DNA of 61,914 bases from Zygnema cylindricum (taxonomy: Eukaryota > Streptophyta > Zygnematophyceae > Zygnematales > Zygnemataceae). A program made the translations under genes and the position numbers. Location of the stretch: contig JBBHKE010002363.1 of the NCBI GenBank assembly GCA_037447655.1, forward strand, positions 64,001 to 125,914. The letters are read 5' to 3'. The notes under the pieces are model-generated. The model did not search any database. It saw only the letters and a list, made by a program, of their open reading frames with translations, and was not told where the DNA came from. Below are positions 39,815 through 50,450 of this stretch, in pieces (the stretch's first letter is position 1; each line of letters begins with the position of its first letter).

Positions 39815-41159
39815 TGTTGTTCATAGCCATTTTCAGCCATGAATATACCCTCGGAAGCACCACAGACTACCCCAAAACAGCTTACGTTGATTCCACTCAG
39901 AATTCTACAGATTAACCAACCAAAGCTGAAACTACTAATTTAGATATTTTCCAAGCCACTAAGTATTCTCAACAATTTTTATATAACAATACCAACCCGA
40001 ATAGTCACAACACTCAGTCAAAGTTGCAAAAAAACAGCCTGCCATAACTTTTATTAATCTGACCAACTTCACAATAAAGCCCCAAGCATATCAAACACAC
40101 AATATGTTTGCAAATTTCTCAATTTTTCTAATACGAAGAGGAACATACATGCAAAATTTCAGATAATTCTGCCAATAGAACTTAGAGCTATTCTCAAATG
40201 AAATTCCCAAATAGGAGTAGAAACAATTTCTGTCCAAAAAGTTCCTTAGTATAAAAAAATGACTAAGTCCTACAAATATACACTACAGCTTACTACTAGC
40301 TGTTTGGAGGGATATAAGCCGTACGTAATGAAACAACTACCTCTATTAATGTAAGTGTACATGAGATCTATACTGATAATTAATACATAGGACAAAACAT
40401 TGTTAAATATGTACACTTCTTACAAATTCCGTCAAACGAATCACGACCATCCAAAACAAACATCATGTGATGGACGCGATTTCGCCTCCCTCACCAAACT
40501 GACGGCGCAGCTAGTTGTAGCTCCGGCGGCGTCCAATTCATCACATGTTTGACCGCCGCAAAATGTTTTGTTCGGCCGACGTACAACTTAAATCATCTCG
40601 AATATTAATCATCGGATCTCTTCGCGATCCGCCGTCCATTTCTCTAACACATTCTGCACTTTTGTCTAGGATTCATCGCGTCACTTGAAGTCCAATTTCG
40701 TAAGTTCGAATACTCATAGTACCTAGTACGTAAGCTGGTATGACTGCGATGTGACCAGCGTAGAAAGTCAGCATAATATCTTTATCACACAGGTTGTTAT
40801 TGCTGCAGTGTAACTAGCGCAGTATACCAGCATAGCAATGTGATATAGAGAGGACTAAAGGTTTCCAAAAATCATTCCTCCCCCAAACCTTAAGACTCTC
40901 TCAGCCAGTAAGTCCGCATTCCTCCCTTCTCCCCTTGTGTTTAACCGTCACCACCACTTATTCTGACGTTACCATTGCTTTAAACAATTCCGTACATCCT
41001 AAGCAATTAGTACCATTACTCCCCCAATTCGCATATCCTTTCAAACCTTCACTGTAAATCCAGATAGTATACCAAATATAAACCGCGTATTGTACTCATG
41101 GAACATTGTGTACGCACGAAACGCGCGTACGCACGAAACTCATTTTCCAAAAACCAACA
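39815..41159 (-). repeat. Left LTR (3' LTR) of C
   Basis: 1345 bp. The first 570 bp differ clearly from the right LTR, but 40383-41092 looks identical to 43371-44080. Contains the conserved ATGGACGG-plus-hairpin block at 40613-40640 (reverse strand). Confidence 0.87.
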
Positions 41160-41800
41160 CTCCCCCGAAAATTTAGTTTCGTGCACCCGAATAAAATAAG
41201 AGTATAGTGGCTGCTATAATTGCGATGTCAGATAAGGGCAGTATAGCAGCATAGCAACGCCGGATAGCAATATAGCAGCATAGCAATGCCGCATAGCAAC
41301 ACAGCAGCATGGCAACGCCGCATAGCAACATAGCAGCGCAACAAGATGGGTTCAACGTCTCCACTGCTCTAGCTCCTTGCGGCCATCTCTTCCTAAATTC
41401 GTCCTTCCTAGACACACCATTGCTTCCGCTGCCTCATTCTAGGTCTTTAAAATAAAACTATTTTTCAATCAATTTTAGAACAAACAAAAACCAAAATTCA
41501 AAATTCCATGAATATTACCGAATGTTAATGGTAGTCACTTCCGTAAAGTTATTTTTCACGTCGTCTTCTTTGGATCACTTTCGGAATACGTTTTTTTCTA
41601 CGATTCATCCTTTGAATTCTACTTCTTTTGTTCGTTTTCTTACTGAATTTTGATGTTTTTCCCATTTTCGCAATTTTATTTTATTTTTCCGTATTATAAA
41701 CTCCTTCACGTACTCCAATTTTCTGAACACTTTTCCTCTCTCTTTCTTCTTCCGTATTAATCTCCTCCTGCAAATTATTTTCAGTTTAAACTTCCAAATC
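41160..41800 (-). other. Non-coding 3' interior of C
   Basis: Next to the LTR is the purine tract (41160-41175), then at 41215-41345 a run of TAGCAGCATAGCAACGC-type units. Beyond that is AT-rich sequence encoding Lys-rich fragments (41605-41808) in broken frames. No pol motif. Confidence 0.65.
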
Positions 41801-42825
41801 CCTTTCACTTCCTCCTAATATTCTTACTTCAATAACCTTTTCCTTTTGCACCTCTTCATCACTCACCAATATGTCGCTTGTCAAAGTTACAAAAACTGAC
41901 TCTTTTTCTGTCACCTCTTTTTCCACTCCATTTCCGGTAACAACAAGGTTTTCTTTTCCTTCCTCATGTTCTATATCTCGAAGAGCAACAATCGGTAAGT
42001 ATACAAATTCTTTGACGGGAAGTGTAACCCTTCGTTTAGGGGGTCGAACTCGATTGTCATCCCATCCATTCCTGAAAGTTCCAACAACACATGCACTATA
42101 TATAGCGGACATACCCTGAAAGTATGCCCTACATCATTACAGTAAAAACAGTTTTCAAGCTTACAACTTTTCTTATTTCTTTGAAACTATGATCTGACAC
42201 CTTGACAATTCCCCCTATTCTTTAAAGACTCGTTATTAGCATCTTCCTCTAAAACACACCCGATTGCTAAAGGTAAGTTCCAATCCCTTTTATCAACTTG
42301 TCTTAATCTATCTAAAGCACACCTATGTTCCTTCGGTAATCCTTTCATTAACAGGAAAGCCTTTTGAGCATTGGTAAAGTTTCCTCCTGCTATATCGTTT
42401 TCTGCAAACAGTATTCGTATCCCACTACAATAATTCAACATACTACCTCCATCATACTTGTACTCAATTATTTTTGTAACATTACTCATCCAGTGATACA
42501 CAGAAGTCTTTTGATATGCACGTTCTAAACACTTCAATAATTCAGCTGCACTTTCTAAACTAAGGTAAGTCATTACAAGTTCCTCGTTCAAGGATAGCTT
42601 GATAGTCAACATACACTCATTGTTCTTCTCCTCCCATCCAACCAATGATTCAACACATGTCCCGTCCACCACATCCATTAGCTTCCTCAACTTGAAGTAG
42701 CTCTCAATCATACTCCTCCAATAGTAATATTTAGAACCATCAAATATGGGTAGGGTTAATTCATCCAAAATGGGTAGCCATGGGCGTGGGCCCATAACCT
42801 GTTGTTCATAGCCATTTTCAGCCAT
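41786..42825 (-). pseudogene. Gag-like frame of element C
   Basis: Starts with ATG at 42825, inside the right LTR, and reads MAENGYEQQVMGP across the LTR end and primer-site-like block. The first 212 codons (to a TAG at 42187) show IFDGSKYYYW, LMDVVDGT, YKYDGGSM, LLMKGLPKEH and DKRDWNLP, the copia gag core (UBN2/DUF4219-like). In the same frame beyond the TAG is an intact CCHC zinc knuckle, CFYCNDVGHTFRVC, at about 42150-42109. A 1-base shift then moves the frame to 41786-42112, a charged tail. An RNA-binding capsid protein is the expected role in the lineage. This copy is broken by the TAG and the shift. Confidence 0.85.
42789..42799 (-). other. Putative primer-binding site of C
   Basis: Minus strand GGTTATGGGCC abutting the LTR end, continuing CACG. 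It gives the longest match of the three elements to the anticodon arm of plant initiator tRNA-Met. Confidence 0.6.
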
Positions 42826-44145
42826 GAATGTACCCTCGGAAGCACCATAGACTAAACCAAATCAGCCTTCTTTGATTCCACTCAGAATTCTACAGAATAA
42901 CCAAACCAAGCTGAAACAACTCAACCAGATATTTCCTAGTCCACTTAGTATTCCCACCAAATTTCATATAATAATACCAAACCGAATAATCACAACACTC
43001 AGTCAAAGTTGCAGAAAAACAGCCTGCTAGAACTTTGATAAATATGACCAACTTCACAATGAAGCCCCAAGCAAATCAGAAACACAATAGGTCTGCAAAT
43101 TTGCCACAATATTGCCCACACAAGGAGGAACACACATGCAAAATTTCAGATAATTTTGCCTATAAAACTGAGAGAAATTCTTAGATGAAATTCCCAAAAA
43201 AGAGCAGAAACAGTTTCTGTCCAAAAAGTTCCTAAACCTGAAAAATGACTAAGTCCTACAAATATACACTAGAGCTTACTACTGTATGTACGGAGGCATA
43301 CCAGCCGTACGTAATAAATCAACTACCTGTATTAATGTGAGTATATCCGAATACTTCGAGATATGTCATACATAGGACAAAACATTGTTAAATATGTACA
43401 CTTCTTACAAATTCCGTCAAACGAATCACGACCATCCAAAACAAACATCATGTGATGGACGCGATTTCGCCTCCCTCACCAAACTGACGGCGCAGCTAGT
43501 TGTAGCTCCGGCGGCGTCCAATTCATCACATGTTTGACCGCCGCAAAATGTTTTGTTCGGCCGACGTACAACTTAAATCATCTCGAATATTAATCATCGG
43601 ATCTCTTCGCGATCCGCCGTCCATTTCTCTAACACATTCTGCACTTTTGTCTAGGATTCATCGCGTCACTTGAAGTCCAATTTCGTAAGTTCGAATACTC
43701 ATAGTACCTAGTACGTAAGCTGGTATGACTGCGATGTGACCAGCGTAGAAAGTCAGCATAATATCTTTATCACACAGGTTGTTATTGCTGCAGTGTAACT
43801 AGCGCAGTATACCAGCATAGCAATGTGATATAGAGAGGACTAAAGGTTTCCAAAAATCATTCCTCCCCCAAACCTTAAGACTCTCTCAGCCAGTAAGTCC
43901 GCATTCCTCCCTTCTCCCCTTGTGTTTAACCGTCACCACCACTTATTCTGACGTTACCATTGCTTTAAACAATTCCGTACATCCTAAGCAATTAGTACCA
44001 TTACTCCCCCAATTCGCATATCCTTTCAAACCTTCACTGTAAATCCAGATAGTATACCAAATATAAACCGCGTATTGTACTCATCGAACATTGTGTACGC
44101 ACGAAACACACGATACGCACGAAACTCATTTTCCAAAAACCAACA
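42800..44145 (-). repeat. Right LTR of C
   Basis: 1346 bp, TGTTGTTCATAG to CCAACA. It acts as the 5' LTR for the gag frame to its left and as the 3' LTR for the truncated interior to its right. The hairpin block is at 43601-43628. Confidence 0.87.
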
Positions 44146-44806
44146 CTCCCCCGAAAATTTAGTTTCGTACACCCGAATATAATAAGAGTGTAGTGGCTAC
44201 TATAATTGTGATGCCAGATAAGGGCAGCATAGCAGCATAGCAACGCCGGATAGCAATATAGCAGCATAGCAATGCTGCATAGCAACACAACAGCATGGCA
44301 GCGCCGCATAGCAACATAGCAACATAGCAAGATGTGTTCAACGTCTCCACTGCTCCAGCTCCTTGCGACCATCTCTTCCAAAATTCGTCCTTCTTACACA
44401 CACCATCGCTTCCGCTGCCTCTTTCTAGGTCCTCAAAATAAAACTCTATTTTTCAATCAATTTTAGAACAATCAAAAGAACAAAATTCAAAATTCTACAC
44501 ATGTTACTGAATGTTCGTAAAGTTACTCTTCACGTTGTCTTCTTTTTACCACTTTCTGCACACGTTTTCTTCTACGGGTGGTCCTTACAATTCTACTACT
44601 TTTCTTTGGTTTCTTAAGGAATTTTGGTATTTCTCAATATTTGCATTTTTATTTCCTTTTCCCATATTATAACCTTCCTTACTTACTCCAAGTTTGTGAA
44701 CACTTTCCTTCTCTCCTTCTCTTGGTCCATTACTTACTTTATGCAAATTATTTTTAGTTTTCCGTGTTTCCACTTCTAAGTCCCTTTCACTTCCTCCTCC
44801 TTTCTG
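44146..44806 (-). pseudogene. Truncated second interior of C
   Basis: Matches 41160-41830 with clear divergence: purine tract, GCAGC repeats at 44225-44345, then Lys-rich broken coding remnants (44585-44773). It is cut at about 44806, where 101-bp satellite starts within a monomer. The gag core is absent. Confidence 0.75.
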
Positions 44807-46883
44807 TTTGCCATAACAACAATGTTGGTAACAAACACTTTATATCATTAAAGCTCACAAAAAAAATTCAAATAAACTCTCAACCATGTTTATAACTCAA
44901 ATTTGTGTTTGCGCTAACAATAATTTCTTGTAAGGAACCACGTTTATTATTACGCTCACAAAACCAGTAAAATAAAACCATAGACTATGTTTCCAACACA
45001 TATTTGTGTTTGCGTGAACAACAAAAACATCAACGAACAAAGTTTATAGTTATCGCACACAAAGAGAGTTAAAATAACCCTAAACATGTATCTATCAAAA
45101 ATTTGAGATTGCGCTAACAAAGATATTTGTAAAAGACAAAGTTTATTGTTCGCGCTTGTAAAAAGATGTAAAATAAACTCCAAACCATGTTTATAACTCA
45201 AATTTGTGTTTGCGCTAACAATAATTTCTTGTAACGAACAACGTTTATTATTACGCTCACAAAAACAATAAAAAAAACCCTCAACTATGTTTGCAACACA
45301 AATTTGTGTTTGCGTTAACATCAAAAAATAATAACGAACAAATTTTATTATTAACGGACACAAAGAGAGTTAAGAAAAACCCTTAACCATATTTTTATCA
45401 AAAATATGAGTTTGCGCTACCAAAGATATTTGTAACAAACAACGTTTATTGTTTATGCTCACAAAAAGATGTAAAATAAAATCTGAACCGTGTTTAAAAC
45501 ACAACTTTGTGTTTGCGCTAACAATAATATTGGTAACAAACACTTTATATCGTTAACGCTCACAAAAATAGTTCAGATAAACTCTAAACCATGTTTATAC
45601 CTCAAATTTGTGTATGCTCTAACAATATATTCTTGTAACGAACAACTTTTATTATTACGATCACAAAAATAGTAAAATAAAGCCCTACACTATGTTTGCA
45701 ACACAAATTTGTGTTTGCGTGAACAAGAAAAACATCAACGAACAAAGTTTATTGTTAACTCACACAAAGAGAGTTATAAAAAACCCTAAGCCATGTTTCT
45801 ATCACAAATTTGAGTTTGCGCTAGCAAAAATATTTGTAACAAACATTGTTAATTGTCAACGCTCACAAAAAGAGGTGAAATAAACTCCGTACCATGTTTG
45901 TAACACAACTTTGTGTTTGTGCTAACAACAATAATGGTAACAAAGACTTTATTTTGTTAGCGCTCACAAAAATAGTTCAAATAAACTTACAAACATGTTT
46001 TTAACTCAAATTTGTTTTTGTGCTAACAATAATCTCTTATAACGAATTACGTTTATTATTAGGCTCCTAAAAGCAATAAAAAAAAACCCTCAACTATGTT
46101 TGTAACACAAATTTTTGTTTGCGTTAACAACAAAAATATTGACAAACAAAGTTTATTGTTAACGCACACAAAAAGAGTCATAAAAAACCCTAAACCATGA
46201 TTCTATCACAAATTTGAGCTTGCGCTAACAAAGATATTTGTAAAAAACAACCTTTATTGTTCGCACTCACAAAACGATGTAAAATAAACTACAAACCATG
46301 TTTGTAACAAAACTTTGTGTTTGTGCTAACAAAAATATTGGTAACAAAACACAAAACCATGTTTCTACCACAAATTTAAGTATTCGCTAACAAAGATATT
46401 TGTAAAAAATAACGTTTATTAATCGCGCTTATAAAAAGATGTAAAATAGACTCCAAACCGTGTCTGTAACAAAACTTCCTGTTTGCGCTAAGAACAATAT
46501 TGGAAACAAACACTTTACATCGTTAGCGCTCATAAAAATAGTTGAAATAAACTCTTAACCATGTTTATAACTCAAATTTGTGTTTGCGCTAACAATAATT
46601 TATTGTAACGAACAACGTTTATTATTACGCTAAAAAAGACATTGAAAAAAAATCCTAAACTATGTTTGCAACACAGAATTGTGTTTACGTTAATAACAAA
46701 AATACTAACTAACAAAGTTTATTATTAACGCACACAACGAGAGTTAAAAAAAACTCTAAACCATGTTTCTATCACAAATTTGAGTTTGCGCTAACAAAGA
46801 TATTTGTAACAAGCATTGTTTATTGTTCGCGCTCACAAAAAGAGGTAAAACAAACTCTGAATCATGTTTGTTACACAAATTTG
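44807..46883 (+). repeat. 101-bp satellite with 404-bp higher-order repeat, block 1
   Basis: Four monomer types of about 101 bp follow one another in fixed order: ACCATGTTTATAACTC, ACTATGTTTGCAACAC, ACCATGTTTCTATCAC, ACCATGTTTGTAACAC. Monomer starts at 45184, 45284, 45386, 45487 and 45588 show a 404-bp repeat unit, which returns at 45993. All share TTTGCGCTAACAA or TTTGCGTTAACAA. The order is broken near 46340-46360, where the fourth type joins the third directly. No genes. Confidence 0.93.
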
Positions 46884-47817
46884 TATTGTTCTATGACGAT
46901 TGGTGTAGGTGGAGTTGCAGCAGTAGTTGTACAAGTAGACATACTTAACAGGAAATCCTCACAAACAGCAACCTTTGACACACTATAAAACCTGACTCAC
47001 AAATCCAATTACCCCAAGAATTGGCACACACACAGACTAGCATACACGATGTTAATTCCCAAAATTAGAGCATAAGTGACATATTAAACCATAAGATATT
47101 GGACTTGTAAGTTTCCCAAAAAATGCCTTTAAAATCCCATTATCCCAAAACTGGATACACGAATAATTCTAATTCCTAAACTAAATACACTGGGTGAGTA
47201 TCTACTACTGACTGACCAATCAGGTGTTTGTACTTTGAATAATAGTACTGTACTGTAGTACGACAGAATACAAAAACCAATTTGCAAACTACCCTAAATC
47301 TAAATAGTGAAACACTATTTTCAAATACGCTACACAACAAAACTCTGTTTCATCAAGTATTTCTAATTTGGCGCTGTACACATAACGTTGTTGCTAAGTC
47401 AGTAATGCGCAAATAAGTCCAACCAATTGTGGTCGTCTCGTACCAATATCTGGAGTGCTTACAAGACAACTCCTTAACCGTAGTCCCCACTTGAATCAGG
47501 AGCGTCCGTGTGCTTAAAATCTTCGTCTGGAATTTGTCCAGTACAATTGATTTCCCGCATGTTTGGTTCGCTTTCCGTCCGTGTGATTTGCAGATATCAC
47601 TTGCCCGATGTTCGACATGTGTCCAAAGTCATTCCGCAATACCTGCGCTATTCTCAAATGCTAACGCGTGTCTATGTGACCGAACCATACACTCTAGAGT
47701 TACTTTTCATAGTCACTCTATTTAAGGTAAGTTCAACCTTCTAGAGCCAGAAATATTCTAAGTTATAATCCTCCCCTCACAGCTCTATGTACTGAGGATA
47801 AAGCTTTCAAGCCAACA
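46884..47817 (-). mobile_element. Solo LTR, B-like, 934 bp
   Basis: Inserted in a fourth-type satellite monomer, which continues on the other side. The ends on this strand are TATTGTTCTATG (TG decayed to TA) and GCCAACA; the flanks ATTTG and CTTTG are a nearly matching 5-bp duplication. On the minus strand the LTR ends with a start codon and a Ser/Thr/Ala/Pro-rich frame (MSTCTTTAATPP) like the B gag leader. No interior. Confidence 0.85.
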
Positions 47818-48427
47818 CTTTGTGTTTGCACTTACAACAATATTGGTAATAAACACTTTATATCGTTAGCGCTCACAAAAACAGTTCAAATAAACTCTCA
47901 ACCATGTTTATAACTCAAATTTGTGTTTGCGCTAAAAAAAAATTATTGTAACGAACAACATTTATTATTACTTTGACAAAAACAATAAAATAAACCCTTA
48001 CACTATGTTTGCAACACAAATTTGTGTTTGCGTTAACAACAAAAATATTAACGAACAAAGTTTATTCTTAACGCACACAAAGAGAGTAAAAAAAAACACA
48101 AAACCATGTTTCTATCACAAATTTGAGTTTTCCCTAATAATGATATTTGTGAAAAACAACGTTTATTAATCGCGCTCACAAAATGATGTACAATAAACTC
48201 CGACCCCTGTTTGTATCACAACTTTGTGTTTGCGCTAACTACAATATTGGTAACAAACACTTTATATTGTTAGCGCTCACAAAAATAGTTCAAATAAACT
48301 CTCAACCATGTTTATAACTCAAATTTGTGTTGCGCTAACAAATATTTATAGTAACGAACAATGTTTACTATTATGTTTACAAAAACAGTAAAATTATACC
48401 CTACACTATGTTTGCAACACAAATTCT
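47818..48427 (+). repeat. 101-bp satellite, block 2
   Basis: About six monomers continuing the same four-step order as block 1, in phase across the inserted LTR. Ends within a second-type monomer at the next solo LTR. Confidence 0.93.
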
Positions 48428-50450
48428 TGTTTTGAAATGTTTGTTTCGTGCGTACGCGACATTTTGTGCGGACGCGACGTTTCGTACGTATGTTATTACT
48501 GGAAGTAATGTGGTTATAAAAATGGAGGTTCGAATGGATTTGTGGATTGGGGGAGTAAATGTATGAGTAAAATTAAAGGGACATGATGGAGTAATTAAGT
48601 GGCGCGGAATGCGTTAATAAATGGACGGCGGATTGCGACGCGATCCGACGTAAAATATTCGAAGAGATTGAAATGGTACGTCGCACGTACGAAACATAAT
48701 GCGCCAGGTGGCATTTATGGAAAAAGACGCGACGGTACAAAGAATCCTATTTTACAAGAGTACTTAAAATTGGTAAGCGTACTTTATGGCGAAGTACGTA
48801 GTTGCGGTACGGACAAATTTGGATGGTTTGACGTCGTTTCGTCAAGTGGAATTTGGGATCACGTGGCGCGACATCGAGGGTGCCAAACAAGAGCGACGGA
48901 CGGCTGACAAAGGCCGCCGGTATTTTTCAAGTAGTGGTGAAGCGAAATCGCGTCAATCACACAATATCTATTTTTGGACGGCTCGGATTGTTTTACGAGA
49001 TTTGTGGAGTCTTGTTGACTTACACGCAATGAATCAGCATACGATTTTGTTGTCGGTGTAAATACTTGGTTAAACATTGTTTTGTCTTTTTGTGAATTAG
49101 TTATTAGTGAACTTTTACTCATTTTGACATACCTTGAAGTATTAGGGTATATTAACATTAATTGAGGTAGCTGGTAGATAGCGTACGGCTGGTATGCATC
49201 CGTACGTTCAGCAATGAGCTCTAGTTTACTGTAGGACTTAGGGTGGAATTCCATTAGGCGGTCCCAGTAAATGTACGGAAAATTTTATTGACAGCGTTTA
49301 CTGGAAGACTATTCCATTTTGTCAGGCCAGTAACAAACCTTCCTCAATTATGATTGGTGCCACGTAGGCTAGAGTCCAGATTTGAAATCTGAAAGAAAAT
49401 CTTCAAACGGAAAGTCAGAACGAAATATCTGTACGCCGGAGGTAGTTAATGATTCATACGTAAAGTTTGCGATCAGATTTTTAATTTTGAAAAAGGAAAT
49501 GAAAATTTCGAAACGGAATGGCAAAACAACGCGGCAAATCTTGCAGGTCGCGACAAACTTTGAAAGTCGGTGGATGTCAGACGGAGCGTGCGAAAATATT
49601 TTCGGCTCTTCTGCAACCAGCGTGGGAGGCAGCACATGGACCGTACGACGTAGGCACATGGCATATACGACGTGTAGACCTGTGATCGCTTGTTCAAAGC
49701 GGATATTTTTTTGCTTTTTCACGTGTACCAATGGTACACGTCTAGTATCGTACAACTCTCCTCGCAAGGAGAGTATCGTCACACTGGATGATGTGCGGGA
49801 TTGCTTCACGAATCTGAAAAAGTGGATTATCCAACGGCCAGGAATTACGCCTATATCATTGGAGCTTCCCGACAGCTTTCCAGTAACGATATTTCGTCTG
49901 ACAAAAATAAATTTAACGTACGGCGTGGTACGAATATGTACGAACTTGTACGACATCTAGTAACGAACCACACTTTTCGTCTAATGGAATTCCACCCTTA
50001 GTCATTTTAACACATAGGAACTTTTTGGACCAAAAACTGTTTATGGTAATTATTGGTAATTTTATCTGCGGATTACTCTCAGATCTATTGGCAGAAATAT
50101 CTGAAATTTTGCATGTGTGTTCCTCTCTATATCGGTAATAACGTCTCATATTTGCAGGTCTATTATGTGCCTGGTCTGTGTTTTAATTCATTGTGAAGTT
50201 GGTCAGTTATATCAAAGTTCTGGCAGACTGTTTTTCTGCAACTTTGACCAGATGATATGATCACTCTGTTTTTTATTTTTGTCTCAAACTTTGTCAGGTT
50301 ATTTTTTAGCCTAGACAAAATCTGTGTTTGTAGTTTCAGCTTGTTTTAGTATTTCTATAGAATTCTGTGCTGATTCAAAGTAGGCTGTTTTTGGGTAGTC
50401 TGTGGTGCTTCAGAGGGTAAATACATGGCTGAAAATGGCTATGGACAACA
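48428..50450 (+). mobile_element. Solo LTR of the A/C family carrying a TIR element
   Basis: TGTTTTGAAATG to GGACAACA, about 1.26 kb once the inserted element 49241-49997 is removed. It shares TTTCGTGCGTACGCG near the start, ATGGACGGCGGAT with its hairpin at 48619-48647, and GTAGATAGCGTACGGCTGG. The end reads MAENGYGQQ (ATG at 50425), matching the gag start of C. Satellite continues in phase on both sides. The target duplication is only approximate (AAATT displaced by one or two bases). No gag interior remains. Confidence 0.85.
49241..49997. mobile_element. 757-bp TIR element, TTA target duplication (PIF/Harbinger-like)
   Basis: Perfect 17-bp terminal inverted repeats, GGGTGGAATTCCATTAG and its complement, are flanked by TTA (49238-49240 and 49998-50000). 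The uninterrupted host, GTAGGACTTAGTCATTTT, is restored by joining the flanks. TTA duplication fits PIF/Harbinger (Tourist-type) elements. There is no transposase DDE motif. Long open frames run on both strands through most of its length (49382-49960 plus, 49369-49956 minus), of unknown meaning. Confidence 0.85.

Larger units (their letters stand above)
39815..44806 (-). mobile_element. Compound gag-only copia-like element C
   Basis: Minus-strand structure: left LTR 39815-41159, interior 41160-42799, right LTR 42800-44145, then a second interior 44146-44806 that stops abruptly at the 101-bp satellite. Purine tracts (CTCCCCCGAAAATTT on this strand) follow both LTRs. The interior is only 1.64 kb and holds a gag frame and a Lys/Glu-rich tail but no pol. 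The order LTR-interior-LTR-interior implies recombination between two elements or within a tandem array. The left flank is GCGCT of the 40-bp satellite; the right side has no LTR and no matching duplication. Confidence 0.86.
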
